Shown piece after piece: positions 1-12,889 of a stretch of DNA of 64,000 nucleotides. Below the pieces are notes generated by a model. The model had not been told where the DNA came from. It searched no databases and was given only the letters and a program-made list of their open reading frames with translations. Origin of the DNA: Doris montereyensis (taxonomy: Eukaryota; Mollusca; Gastropoda; Nudibranchia; Dorididae). The first letter of the stretch is position 1; each line of letters begins with the position of its first letter. The DNA lies in contig JAXRKP010000239.1 of assembly GCA_037039925.1 (NCBI GenBank), forward strand, positions 285,001 through 349,000, given 5' to 3'. The translations under genes were made by a program, and so were the position numbers.

Positions 1-387
1 AATTGATTGATGAGTGTTTTTCTTCAGTTTCAAGTGATGAGCTAGGCGTAAGTCGGCGTTCTCTGTGTTGCCGCCCTAACACAGTCCACAATGTTATCTC
101 TCCTATAGGTGCCTTACACTATTAAGTCCCCATAACGTCTTTATCTACTGATCCTAGACGATTATCTTTATCGTAACCGTGCATCCGACAATACTTCTGT
201 CATCACTGATGGTAAATTGCCATATATATATAACCTTATTATGACGCATAATAATATAAGATGATCTTTGATTTTCCAGACATCTCACTACAATAGTGGG
301 GGACAAAAACGCAATGTTCAGCTTCTTGATATCCGAGCTCAAGGGCATAAAGGACCAACTTACTGATGGATTTTGCAAGAGTCCTGC

Positions 388-690
388 CCGTGATGGGGCA
401 TCGGTGGTCGAGCGGTTAGGCTGCTGGACTGGGAATCCTGAGATCCCGAGTTCGAATCCTAGAAAAGCCAGGCCCCACGTTGCGTTCCTTGAGAAAGACA
501 CTTAACACGCATCCCCCCCACACACACTCTACCCAGGTGTAAATGGGTACAAGCACTAGCTTGGGAGTAAAAACCTGCGTCAGACTAGACTAGCGTCCTG
601 GCCAGGAGGTGATTATTGTCACCTGTTATGCTTCACGCTATGGAAGCCAGGATAAGCTCCAGCTTTATGGGCCTTAAGGGCCTTGAAGGA
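388..690 (+). mobile_element. SINE family A, copy 1
   Basis: The tRNA-derived head has an A-box-like TGGTCGAGCGGTTAGG and a B-box-like GAGTTCGAATCC. The body contains TTCCTTGAGAAAGACACTTA, CTACCCAGGTGTAAATGGGT, CTAGCTTGGGAGTAAAAACC and GACTAGCGTCCTGGCCAGG. The 3' end is GGGCCTTAAGGGCCTTGAAG. The same order recurs at least six times in the window on both strands. Confidence 0.85.
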
Positions 691-2345
691 ATAATACCTG
701 CCCGTGATGGCAAAGCGTTGAGTAGGTAGCGCAAGCGCTCGCTTTGGGCCGGTGGAAAATTGTAAGCCTAGCTAAAGTTGTCAGGAAACTTGTTTTTATC
801 CGTTCCCATATCTCTGCTCACAGACATCTTTTTTCTTCACATAAAGACCTTTTTAAAAGTTCGATATCTTCTCATTTGATTAGCCTTGTGTGTCAATGTA
901 TGTGGTTTATAAGTATTTTATTGAGAATTTTCTTTTAGAGCCCATACAGGCAGTCTTGCGCTCCAGCTGCCGAGAAACGCCTTTATCGGGTCGGCACCAC
1001 TGAGATTTAAACCTCAATAACGAGGCCGTGAAATGTCGTACAAAAATAAAAATGATATCATTTTAAAGGGGAATAATTCCCGATTAATTTGATACTTCAC
1101 TCTCCTCGATACTTTCCAAAAAAGAGAGAAGGCCTAATGTAAGTTCAATGGTGGTGATGACGACCAGTGGACGCTATCCAAAAAGAACCCCTCCCCCCGC
1201 CCGCGAACCGAATGAAAATCTCTATCAGGAACTAGTTACAGGGCCTTCTCGTCCCAGTACAGACGTAACTAGCCTCGGGATATCAGTGTTGCACAAAAGA
1301 ACCTCCCCCCCCCCAAACCTCAATCAAACCCAATAAAGAAACTCCAGCAGGAACTAGTAAACTAGTTGCATGGCCTCCACATCCAAATATACAGACAGAA
1401 CTAGCCCCCGGGATATCAGCGCTACAAAGTACAGGCATTAACGGTGAATAAATCGCCTAGTACAGATGCGTAGGCGTTTCTGTTGCTGAGTCGATACAGA
1501 AAGTCATCATTACTGATGGACTGGATGAGGAGGGGAGGATCAAGCTCACCGACAGTGAAAGTGAAATTGTCAACTCCAACTTCAACTCCTATCTGTGAAC
1601 TGTGGTGAGAGTGAGAGGATGCTGGTGGTCACGTGCAACCCTGACATTTTAAAAAATATGCTTCAGGGAAATCCAGACGAATGGATTAAGGAATTGCAGG
1701 GGTCCAGCACCAGCAGGGTTCTCTTGCAAAGAAGGACTCTCCTCTTTAGCCCAAGCTATGATCTCAATCTCCACAGTAAACGGGTATAATGGTGAAAATG
1801 AAACAGCTTTTGGCAGATGGTCAAACACTATGACGTGCTAACGTGTTACCACATAAATTAGTCACTAGCCGCAGGAGGCTATTTCAACCGCCAATCCGAG
1901 CTGAGTTCAGCGTTCTCATTTTTCAGTAAGGACTTTGGGGGGGGGGGGGGGGTTGAAAGCGTCAGGTGGTAACACCATAGCCATAATGGTTGACAAGTCC
2001 CTTGGAAAGGAAACAGGAAGTCCCTCGAACACTTCCGGTCAGAATAGGGCATACTTTCCTTCTTTTTTCTTCTTTTTCTTTTTAGAAGACAACCAGAGGT
2101 GGGGTAACATCAATGACCATATTATAATAAACTACCAAGACAGGAAACTCGTTGCAAAATGCGTAATTAGATCAACAGCTTGCCAACAGCTTTGTGTGCG
2201 TTAACTTAAACAGTTCATCAAAATGGTGCTTGAGCTATACGATACGCACTTCTAATCTATGTCTCAATGGTTTTCCGCAATTAATTGCAACAATGTTCGT
2301 CTGAGAAGACCAGGCCTTAAATCTGTCTGTCTGTCTGTCTGGCTC
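691..2345. other. No gene recognised
   Basis: AT-rich unique sequence. Weak internal similarity between 1225-1310 and 1345-1430 (AACTAGTTACAGGGCC and ACTAGTTGCATGGCC contexts) suggests a decayed direct duplication. No coding signature seen. Confidence 0.6.
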
Positions 2346-2350
2346 TCTTT

Positions 2351-2537
<187 letters not shown>

Positions 2538-2945
2538 TTTTCATCATCCTATCACCTTCTCTGTTAGTGTTATAACTTTTCCCTCCTTTATCCGTGTACA
2601 TACGCTGTAGTTTTCACAATGCTTAGCCAGTGTTGTATACTACTAGTAGCTCGTTTATCATATGATAATACATGTATTATGTAATTGTCATCTTCTGAAG
2701 AAGCAGTTTATATTATATAAATTATGGTCTTTGGTAACACGAAGAAAAACGACGGAAGGCGGGGTTAATGGCAGAGGCATTAGTCAATGAGAGCGGTCAA
2801 AACCTACCCACTACCACAAGAAGAAGAATTCATAGAAATTGTTGTAAGAACTTTGGTTGTTTTCTCCTGTTTGACAAACGGATGAAAATTACAAAATGAT
2901 TCATACTGTCTATGAATGTATTTAATTACAGTATTATCTATAAGT

Positions 2946-3235
2946 GGCGTCGGTTAGGCTGCCGGACTGGGGATCATAAAGTCCCGAGTTCGAATCCTAG
3001 CAATGCCAGATCCGACGTTGTGTTCCTTGGGAAACAAACTTATCACGCACCCCCACCCCACTCTACCCAGGTGCAAATGGGTAGAAGCACTAGCTTGGGA
3101 GTAAAAAACCTGCATCAGACTAGCGTTTTGACCAGGAGGTGATTATTGTCACCTGTTCCGCTTCACGCTATATAAACCGGGATACGCTCAGGCTCTATGG
3201 GCCTTAAGGGCCTTGAAGGCACTTCACTTTTACTT
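2946..3235 (+). mobile_element. SINE family A, copy 2
   Basis: Same head and body as the copy at 388, with GAGTTCGAATCCTAGCAATG, the GGTGCAAATGGGTAGAAGCA core and the GGGCCTTAAGGGCCTTGAAG end, then a TTTTACTTACT-type tail. Confidence 0.85.
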
Positions 3236-3382
3236 ACTATTATCTATTACTATTATGCAATTAATGTATGCATTTGGGAAAGGCTATAAATAGATGCATA
3301 CTGTCTGTCTGTCTATCTGTGTGTGTCTCTCTGTGTCTGTCTGTCCGTTTGCCTGTGTGTGTGTGTGTTTGTGTGTTTGTGG

Positions 3383-3689
3383 GAGGCAAGATGTCGGCCT
3401 CTCATCCCAAATATATTGGGTTCAAGTTCAAGCCACGCCGACGGTTGACAAATTGTCTTTATTTTTTGTGTGTAAAATCTCCCCGTCCACCCCCTGTGGT
3501 CCAGGTAGGTGGATTGACACCTACTCCCATCGTAGACGGACGATAAAACGGCGGTCTCAGGTGCAAATCACAACACTATGTACACGTTAAAGATCTCTTC
3601 TCTGTTTACAAGGCAGTCCGGGCAAAATTAAAACTCCTACCAACAATTTGGAACGAGATCTCCTTAATTGTAGATGTGGATAAATGCAT

Positions 3690-3700
<11 letters not shown>
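3383..3700 (+). mobile_element. SINE family B, copy 1
   Basis: Family B has the head GGCAAGGTGTCGGCCTCTCA, the middle GGTCCAGGTAGGTGGATTGA, the segment ACGGACGATAAAA..GGTC, then ACAACACT, CTGTTTACA, GGCAGTCCGGGCAAAATTAA, and a GTGGATGTGGGTAAAT-type end before short tandem tails. This copy shows every block with mild decay. Confidence 0.8.
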
Positions 3701-3990
<290 letters not shown>

Positions 3991-5039
3991 TTTTCTCCTC
4001 AACATTTTCCAGTCTCACTTTCAATCATATTATTACATATATTATGCTACTCTTGCTCTCGTCCTTTGCCTTATAGTACTTATACATATATGTAGTTGAT
4101 TTGATCGTAATGAGTTTAGTGGTTGGCGGGTTGTTGCTGGTAGGTTTTACTTCTTTCCTTTCACTCTTTTACTCGAATATGTGTTGTGATTGCTGGCGCC
4201 ATAGGCTGCGTCAGTTTCTGACTTTCCCCTTGATTTTTGCTTGTTTTAGATATCATGCATTGTTCCAACCCTTACATACAAGGCAAGTGATCTGATAACA
4301 CATCGGCATTTCAATATTTTACATTTGTGCCAGTCATTGACTTGTTGAAGCAGTACCACTTATAGAAACACGTACAAACGCACATGAAAAGGAAAGAGGG
4401 ACTGAAGATTCAATAAAAAACAAAAACAAAAAACGGCACTCCAATGCCTTCATCCTACACGAATAACCGAAGACGAGATTTCAGTGCAATGGTAAAACCA
4501 TATATATATCACATTCCTTCCGTGTATGGAAGGAAAGGGGTTACAACCAAAGACCTTATAATAGACTATTTTAAGACGTTAAACGTAAACCTTCAAACTG
4601 TTGTTCGTAGGATGCACTTCGCTGGTTTACAATGATTTCATAGATTTTTTGGGACATCCGTGAGGAAGTAGTGTAAAGTTGTATCAACCGTGAATGCATT
4701 CTGTCTGGACCTAGGAAATCTCAGTATAGGTAGTCCCAGGTCTGGACCCTAGGCCCTTTAAAGGTTGTGCTGTTATATGCACGCTCTGTTCGTAACAAAA
4801 CAACACTACTGAACGAATACCGTCAAGGCCGTCTATGTAGTGATACCGTACATAATTGACTGTGGCATGGACTTACTTTTCATAACAGAAACCGTCCCCA
4901 GGGCAGAGAATGTGGTGAACTGAGGGTGTGTTTTTAAACAGCATTGGATATCGAACTGATAAACTCTATACAACCATCCACATTTGAAGTCCTTGAATGT
5001 AACATGAAGACCAATAATTGTTATAGTACAAGTTCGTTT
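3991..5039. other. No gene recognised
   Basis: AT-rich. The first part, GTTGGCGGGTTGTTGCTGGT (4119-4138), recalls the start of repeat family C. Nothing else identified before the LINE. Confidence 0.5.
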
Positions 5040-6720
5040 TGATCTATCGTCCCCGACGTCCAAGAAAACAATTACCCAGTTTATAAAGGAATTTCAAGAT
5101 CACATCATCCATATTTCTGCTAAAACAAATAACCTATATATTCTTGAAGATTTCAACATCCATGTCAATGATAATTAAGATAAAAATGCTTTTAGTGTCA
5201 TAAACATCATCGAAGCATGCAACCTGACCCAACATGTTAAATCACTAACACATATAGCCGGAAACACACTTGACCTTGTTATGAGTATGAGCCATTGCAA
5301 GGACAGCCTTGTGCAAGATGTATGTGTAGAAAACAATCACATCTCAGACCATCACAGCGTAATATTTCACTTGAAACTGAAAATGCCTATACATCAGCAA
5401 CAGTCGATTTCGTATAGGACAACAAAATTATTGGACATGGAAAGTTTTAAAAGTGACATTGTCAAATCAGAGATAATTAAGAGCCTCGAGGAAGCTGTCC
5501 AAAAATTTCGACATTTAACAATATTATGGTTCAAATACTCAACAAACATGCCCCCCTTCCCTGATCAGAAATGTTGTAACAGTGCGACCGGACACCAAAA
5601 GGTTTTGTGATGAAATCCTAGTCTCAAAGCGAAAGAGAAGAGCAGCTGAAGAAACTTGGCGGGAATCTTAACTCGTCATTCACAAAGAACTACATATCAA
5701 AGCAAAAAAAGAAAAAAACCCAGGATTGATCGATAAACGAATGTAAGCGTAAATATACCAGAGACATCATTGAACACAAGGACAACAGCAAGGAACTTTT
5801 TAACATCATAAATAGACTAATGAAGCAGGAACACCCATCATCTTCCTTACCATCACACGGACATGACGGGGAATTAGCTGACATTATTCAATAAATATTT
5901 CGTTGACAAAATTGTCATCATACGATCGGATCTTAACGAAAAGACTGACACTGACACTGACACCATTAAAACTAGTGGTACGAAATTCATCACAACACCA
6001 CCACTACATTCCTACTTTTTACCCGCATTAGTTGAGAAAATCACTGAACTCGTCAATGATGCAGAAAATAAACAACGCAAATTGGACGCGGTTCCCACGT
6101 GGGTTCTAAAAGCCTGTATTAATGAGGTTGCACTAGACATAACCTCCATCGCCAATTGTTCCATCTGAAATGCAGATTTCCCCACCATTTTCAAAGAAGC
6201 ACATGTGACTCCACTCTTAAAGAAGAAGAATCTTGACAACGAGATGATGAACAATTACAGACCCATCTCGAACTTGACATTATATTAAATGAGCTAGTCA
6301 TAAACAATACGACTATATGTAACAGCCACAGTGTAACAAATCTTGGTTTCTTCTTTGATGATTTTTTTACACATGTATGTTCACATTACCAAAGTTTGTC
6401 AACCAATCCATTATATCCTTAAGCATCTCTCGTGTCCGAAATCTGTTAGACGAAGCAACATGTAAAATGCTTGTCCATGCCATTGTCACTGTAGTTGTCT
6501 TCTCTATGAGTTGCCAAAGACTTCTATCCATCGATTACAATTACTTTAAAATAAAGCAACAAAAATTGTAACCAAGATCAAAAAGTCCCAACACATCACT
6601 TCCGTTTTGTGCTCTCGACATTGACTTTTCGTAGAGAAGAGAATCGTACATGAGATAGATCTAGCACGTCTCACTTTCAACTGCATTCATGACACTACCC
6701 TCCGACTATCTAAAATATCT
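5040..6720 (+). pseudogene. Degenerate CR1/L2-group LINE
   Basis: Broken frames carry an endonuclease C-terminus (DFNIHVND, then THIAGNTLDLVMS, then ISDHHSVIFHLKL) followed by the reverse-transcriptase lead-in ([69 protein letters not shown]). The catalytic YADD part is missing. Sequence resumes with the C-terminal thumb region (SVTNLGFFFDD..., then CKMLVHAIVTV). Order and motifs are those of CR1/L2/Rex-type elements. Many stops and an internal deletion mean it is inactive. Confidence 0.8.
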
Positions 6721-6766
6721 CCTTAGGCCGAAAATATAGTAAGTCCGTCCAACTGTTGTCTTCAAA

Positions 6767-7110
6767 ATGAAGACGGTTGACGGATGCAAACGCATGGGTA
6801 TACTGCGCCCGCCCTTTTACGCCTTCATTTTTAAAAATAAGCTCGTAACACACTATTCATCGTTGAAAGCAACTCACTTAGTCAGTGTATTTGACACAAT
6901 GGCGCTTTCAAGAAAAAGCAAGTTAGCTTTGATGCTGTATTTACGAAGAAGAAGGCGCACCAAACGGCGTTTAATGTCAATTCACCCCATCAACAAGTTA
7001 AGGAATGTGTGTGGTGAATATCACCATCTAATGCCGATGTTGCGACAGTACTCGATTAAATTTAAGGAGTAGTTTCGAATGGAACCTTCTACATTCAATC
7101 TCTTATCTCT
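6767..7110 (+). pseudogene. PIF/Harbinger transposase N-terminal fragment
   Basis: A 101-residue open frame contains MLYLRRRRRTKRRLMSIHPI, then RNVCGEYHHLMPMLRQ and KFKE, a stop, then FRMEPSTFNLL in the same frame. This is the start of a HARBI1-type transposase (family pattern: HPIN..R...GEFHHL, then FFRM...TF..LL). The DDE catalytic core is absent. It runs tail to tail into a MADF fragment on the other strand. Confidence 0.7.
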
Positions 7111-7284
7111 GTTGCTGTAATTTCTCTCCTCTCTGTCATATAAGGTCGGTCTCGATTCAACTGCATTAATTAGTGCCTCCTCTTTTTGTGGTGGAAAGAC
7201 AGCCATTATTTTTAGGAATTGAATTGAATAATCTGTAATAAATGCTGTGCACATGAGATAAATCACAACGGTTGTACTACACAT
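7085..7284 (-). pseudogene. MADF-domain fragment (second ORF of a Harbinger element)
   Basis: The minus strand encodes KEEALINAVESRPTLYDREE, then NYSNRDKRLNV, the first half of a MADF (Myb/SANT-like) DNA-binding domain (family: LI..V..RP.LYD....Y.+RDK). Starts at ATG 7284 or 7206. PIF/Harbinger transposons typically encode a transposase plus such a protein, so the two fragments probably come from one element that lost its middle. The join is around 7085-7110, where the fragments share sequence. Confidence 0.7.
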
Positions 7285-7289
7285 TATAT

Positions 7290-8836
7290 TATAATATCTG
7301 CTTCATCACCGTGTCAGACACAATCTTCCCGCCACTGCTCCCGTCGCGGTGGGAGAATTGATACAAAATTATCTTATAATTGAAAAAAACTAAATTCGGC
7401 TCGAATCTTGCCTAGAATTTGAGTCGCTAATTTCAAATTTGAAATCAGATTTTTGATCCGATCAACCATTAAAAAGATATTGGACCAGATACATCTCCCT
7501 GCTAGACTCAGTGACGTCACTGACATCCGGTGAGACAGTGAGCGATCGCTCATCGCGTCCGTCCAGCAAGTTGAAATGCAGCACGTTCCACTTCACTTTG
7601 ACGAACCATGAACAGTTGCTGCAAGTCGGGTGCAATATAATATAGACCGTCCTTCAACACTCTATTTTATTTGTAATTTTGGCCTGCGTGACTTCTTTCC
7701 TTCATTTGTCTCCTTCAAACCGAGCTTAGTATATTTTCGGCCTTAAGCGAGGAGCGTGTCCTGGAGTGAAAATTTTCCCGTTTGTTCCTATCAATGTAAC
7801 TTATGTATAGGTGTAATGGGCATGGTGTAGTGAGTTGAAATATGTCGTTTTTTTTGCTGATGCTTCCGGTTGCCATGGAAACGGCGGCCATCTTGGATTT
7901 TGCCACCAAATTTCACCAAGTTCAATATCAATAGGCTTTTTTATTTTTCGACAAATTTCTTTCAAACTTGGCCCACACCTTATTTGATACAATATCTAAA
8001 TTTGATCAGATCAGATTTTTGCTTCATTAGTAAGTTTTGATTTTATGAATTTTTGAAAATAGCATATGAGAACAACCAAAAAACATACAAAAATATTGTA
8101 GGCCTACAAAAAATTCAAATTTTCCAAAACTATGATACATATCAAAAAAGCATCCGATTATTTCTTTGTTTTCCCCCCATTCATTATTCATACCAAATTT
8201 CCTGAAGATACGCTGAGAAATAAAAAAAAAGTAGATAGGAAATAATGAACAAAAAAGGACATTTTGAGAAAATCGTATTTTTCTCTTATTTTCTGGTATT
8301 TGAATACATTTTTCTCTCATAAACCAAAGAAAAGAGTAGGATTATACTTTGAAACATCATAAAACCTTGAGAGGCTCTCAACTACTTCTTATTGACACTG
8401 TTTCAAGTGCATCAGCATCTTTTTACTCATTTTGAGATGGTGCCTTTTGATAATAGTAATAGGTGAGCAAATATGTTCCGTATCTTCCGGCCGATCTAAG
8501 GCAATATTCATAATAGATCCTCAAATAAGGTTGTTTTGGGTAGCGTGTATTGTGACAATCAAAATAGGTACCAACTTTCCATGCCATGCTTTAGATAATA
8601 TTTCTGACTTTTATTGTATAATAACTGTGTTGAAAGATAGGCCTGTATTGTTTCTGAGTTTCGTTTATCATTATGACGGGAATGAACTGCTCTATCCACT
8701 AGATCTAGATCTAGTATGATAAACTAGAGTTGTCCCATTTTCGGCAAAAAAGGCAGTTTTACCACAAATGGGACAAAACTCTTTTATTGCCCTAATGGAT
8801 GGAGCAGTTCATTCCCTTGACATTCATACCATAACA
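7290..8836. other. No gene recognised
   Basis: AT-rich. The segment 7505-7570 is locally richer in CpG (GTGAGCGATCGCTCATCGCG). No frame of conserved character found. Confidence 0.55.
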
Positions 8837-11811
8837 GGTCCAGGTTTCGCTGCCACAGAGGAGAGTAGGACAATAAACTGTATTGTATACTGCAATTATT
8901 ATTTTTTTGGTGACACTTCTTGCTTACCTACAAATGCCTTTCCTAGATGGTTATATATATTGTACTTGCCTTTTGGATTCTCTGGCTGATTTCTTCTCTT
9001 AATTTTCCCTCTGAGTAAATCATTGCTCCTATGTAATTGTAGCTTTGAACTTGTTCTAAATTCTCCCTGCCCAATTTAAGATTTTGTGTTCTAGCTTCCC
9101 TAATTACAACAACATGTACTAGCAATATTTTGGTTTGCTGTGCATTTACTCTTATTCCTCTTTTATTTAGTTCATTGTTCATAAAGTTGATATTCGACTG
9201 AAGGTCACTTTCTGATTTTCCGAACAGAACTAAATCATCGGCAAGTGAAAGCATTGACACATTTACTGGTTTGAACTTCCACATACCTACATTCATTTTC
9301 TTCATTTTTGAGGAAGCCTTTGCGACTGAATCCATAAATGGGATAGACAAAATAGGACTTAGGTCACAACCCTGTCTTACTCCTATATCTACATCAAATT
9401 CTGCAGATATGTTTCCAGCTACTCTCACTATAAATGTTGGATTATTGTAAAAAACTTTTAATGGCTTCTATTAAATTTTGCTCTACATTGTGTTCTTTTA
9501 AGGAATGTCATAGTTCGTCCATCCTCGCAGTGTCAAATGCCTTTTCTAAGTCAATAAAACACAGGTACAAGTCAATGTTTCTCTCAAGGAATTTTTATTA
9601 TTATTTGTCTAATTGTAAATATGTGATATTGTACACTTCTTCCTGGTCTAAATCCACTTTGATGCTCTTCAATCTGATCTTCTACTCTTTTCCTTTGTCT
9701 CATTTCCAGTATCCTGGCATATATTTTTTTCTGGAACGCTAAGTAGTGATATCCCTCTATAGTTTGAGCATTCCATATTTGATCCTTTCTTATGTATTGA
9801 TACTACCGTTCCCTTTTTCTAGTCGTCTGGCACCTGTCTGGAATTCCATGCTTGTTGGCATATTGCATGTAGTAATTTGTCTGCCGCTCTCCCTTGGTTT
9901 TTAGTTTTTTCTGGATAAACTTGATCTTTTCCTGGGGCTTTTCCTAATTTCAATTTTCATATAGCTGTTCGGATTTCTTCTATTGATATATCCACATCTT
10001 CAGCTGTCTCATCTAGATTACTTGTTACTCTTACTAATTGATCTTTACTTCTTGTGTCATACGTTCTGGAGGGATTATGTAGTTGGTAAAAATGCTTTCT
10101 CCATGTTTCCATGATTGCGATGTCTTCTTTCATTATTTCTCCTTTGGCATTCTTTATTTGTCGTATTGGGCATGCTTTGGTCTTTCTCATGTTCATTGCC
10201 CCCAGAACAGCTTTTGATTTCCTTGATAGCTTTTTTGAAGCCTTTGTCCAAACTCTTCCCATTGTTCCTGTTTTGCTTTCCTTACTTCCTCTTTGGCGGT
10301 AGTTCTTTTATTCACGAAATCTCTCCTAACCTCTGGTCTCTTTGTTTGCAAGTATTTCTTCCAGGCATCTTTCTTTTCTTTGATCTTAGTCTTGACATTC
10401 TCATTCCCCCCTGCTGTTCTTTTCCCAGCTCCTTTAATTTGTTTCCTACCACAGGCCTCTTCAGTACAACTGATGAGTGTTTCTTTATACATCTGCCCCT
10501 TTTCTTATATTGTGCTATCATTCAGATCCATCTGTCTTTCACTGATAAATCTTTTGATCCTAAATTGGTATACCTGTTTTACTACTGGTTTATTTAGCTC
10601 CTCTATTTTGAGTTTAGTAGCTTTCTTCTCTTTCCTTTTCTGTTTGTTTTCTTTAGTCAGTAATCTCATTTTGGCAATCACTAAGTGATGATCACTAAAT
10701 ATTTCTGCTCCTCTGTTTACTGTTGCATCCAATGCACTATAAAAAAGGAGCGGCTAACTATTATGTAGTCTATCATTCATTTTTCACACCTGTTTTCATT
10801 TACTCTTGTATATTTGTGGATATCTTTATTAGGAAAAAAGGTGTTTGCTATTTTCATGTTACTCTTTAGACAAAAATCTATTAGTCTATCTCCATTTGGA
10901 GAAATTGTTGTCTCTCATTCTTAACCTATTACTCCTCCTGACGTTTCTACAGTGTTGCCTACTCTAGCATTTAAATCTCCTAAAAGCATTAGTTCCTGTT
11001 TGGGTTTAAGATTATCTGCAGCTATTTGTAAATCGTTTTCGAAGATATCTTTTTCTTCTTTAGTTGCGTCTTCGTTTTGGTCCATGAACTATTAATATTT
11101 TAATTTCTCTTCCTTTTGGTTTAATATTTACGTCTAATAGCCGTGGGCTTATACATTTCCAACTTTCTAGTAGCTTTTCATGTCTTTTATGCACTAGGAG
11201 GCCTACTCCTGCTCTAGCTCTATCTTTGACATCTACTCCTGAGAAGATTAAAATATGATTCGGTCCTACATTTTCTATTCCTTGTCCTTTTTCTTTGTTT
11301 CTGTCATGGCCGAAATATCTGCTTTGAATTTTTCCATTTCTTTAACTAATTCTAACTCTTTTCCATTTATTGTCCTAGCGTTATATGTTCCAAAAATCAC
11401 AGTTCGTATTCGTTTCCAAGTTCGTCTAAGAAAGATCAAGCTGGTTATATTATACTCATTTTTTCTCTGAATCTGTTTGGTTTTGGATAAGTCCACTGTA
11501 CCCTAGGTAGATGGTGGGGCTGCCACATTGAGGCCCCCCCTACCAGGCCTTGTTATTTTCTGTCAGGGTTAACTCCCTTAGCCTTTAGTCATTCAAGACC
11601 AACCTGCAAGACAGCAGGTTGTTATTTTCTGTCAGGGTTAACTCCCTTAGCCTTTCGTCATTCAAGACTAGCCTGCAAGGCAGCATGTTGTTTATTTCAG
11701 GGTTAACTCCCTTAGCCTCTGGTCAGCCAAGACCTGCCTGCAAGGCAGCAGGAGACTCGTGAAGGGTGGGATCATCTACTCCCCGTACAGGTGCCTACCT
11801 GTCCACTGCCC
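8837..11811 (-). pseudogene. RTE-like non-LTR retrotransposon, copy A (3'-truncated)
   Basis: Read on the minus strand: 5' end with about three 70-bp leader repeats (11545-11770); endonuclease start (TYNARTINGKELELVKEMEK, then FKADISAMTETKK, 11275-11496); endonuclease end SDHHLVIAKM near 10690; a linker; a region before the reverse transcriptase (EDVDISIEEIRTAI); and the RT with RQGCDLSPIL and LADDLVLFGKSESD (8943-9428). In the usual motif YADD the tyrosine is replaced by leucine. Multiple frameshifts are present. The 3' tail found in copy B is missing. Confidence 0.85.
11545..11770. repeat. LINE leader repeats, copy A
   Basis: Three units of about 70 bp sharing GTCAGGGTTAACTCCCTTAG, CATTCAAGAC and CCTGCAAGGCAGCAGG. 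They recur at 31870-32100, so they belong to the 5' end of the RTE-like element. Confidence 0.85.
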
Positions 11812-12889
11812 TGGTGAGGCTAGATATTGAACCAAATAACGTGTGTGTAAAATTATAACCAATTTTGTTTATAACTGAAAAGGCCTATTTGGAATGAAGT
11901 TGTAATTTTCGCATTCAATGGGGTGATGTAGGTGGTGGAGGTGGGGTGAGGTGGGGGTGGGGTCCTCTTCTTCCCAATGAGTTACCTTCTATTTCTATGT
12001 ACTTTGTACACCTCAAAACACTCCTGCTTGGTGTGCGGGGTGTCTTTCTTCGGTGTCCTTTCTAATATCAAGAATTAATATTGTTCACGACTATTTTTTG
12101 GAGGATTTAAGTTTATCGTGTATCGACAAGAGCAGATACCATACCTGGACACACATGCCTCATTGACAAGCCCCCCTCCCCCCCCTCAACAACAACCCAA
12201 CCAAACGGTTGAAAAGAACTGGTCGACTTTTATTTTAATACCCTCCGTTAATTAATATGTTCGAATGGATTTACTTTTCATATTATTCTGGTGTTGTTGC
12301 AATTACGTCTTTTTGTGGAAACGGGATGGAAGAAGAAGGAACAGTGCGTGATTGTGGTGTTGAAGAGGTGGAGGGGCTGAGATTTGTTGTTGTTACAGCA
12401 GATGTGGATTGGGGGTTCTGATGAGGCTGTTGCAGATGTGGAGGAAGGGGTCGGTGAAGGGTGGTGATACTGTAGTTGGAAGTTGAAGGGTTAGGTGTTG
12501 GTGATGATGGTAAAGGGGAGGGAGGCGATGATATGTTCTAACATTGTTGCGATTGCACACCAGTCGAGGGGCTTAATAATTTATGTTCCTTTCTACTCGA
12601 TGATATCGCAAATTTTGTCTTCTTGATTGTGACACATTGTTGTAACAAGATGTGTTGTTCAAAACTTGACACGAAGATCGATCTAGTTCAGGAAGAATGA
12701 TTTTTATAATACAAAAAAAAGAAGACGATTATCGAGTTGGGAGTTATATTACATAAGCTTTTAAATCAGACTTTACTAATATTTATGGGCACTTTTATTT
12801 TTTTAAATCTTTATATCTAAATAGGCTAAACTGGCAAGGATTTTTTCTCACTTTAGCAGTAAACACTAAACAGATGTAATACATAATAA
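11812..12889. other. No gene recognised
   Basis: Contains a GGTGG-rich purine stretch (11925-11965 and 12330-12530) and AT-rich sequence. No coding or RNA signature. Confidence 0.55.

Noticed and set aside
388..455. A tRNA gene, from the A-box and B-box.
   Set aside because: No acceptor or anticodon stem can be drawn, and the same head recurs at the start of a multi-copy SINE.
10115..10688. Plus-strand frames rich in Phe/Leu/Ser across 10.1-10.7 kb and the matching 30.5-31.0 kb.
   Set aside because: Antisense shadows of the RTE-like LINE coding strand; they look hydrophobic because the LINE is Lys/Glu-rich.
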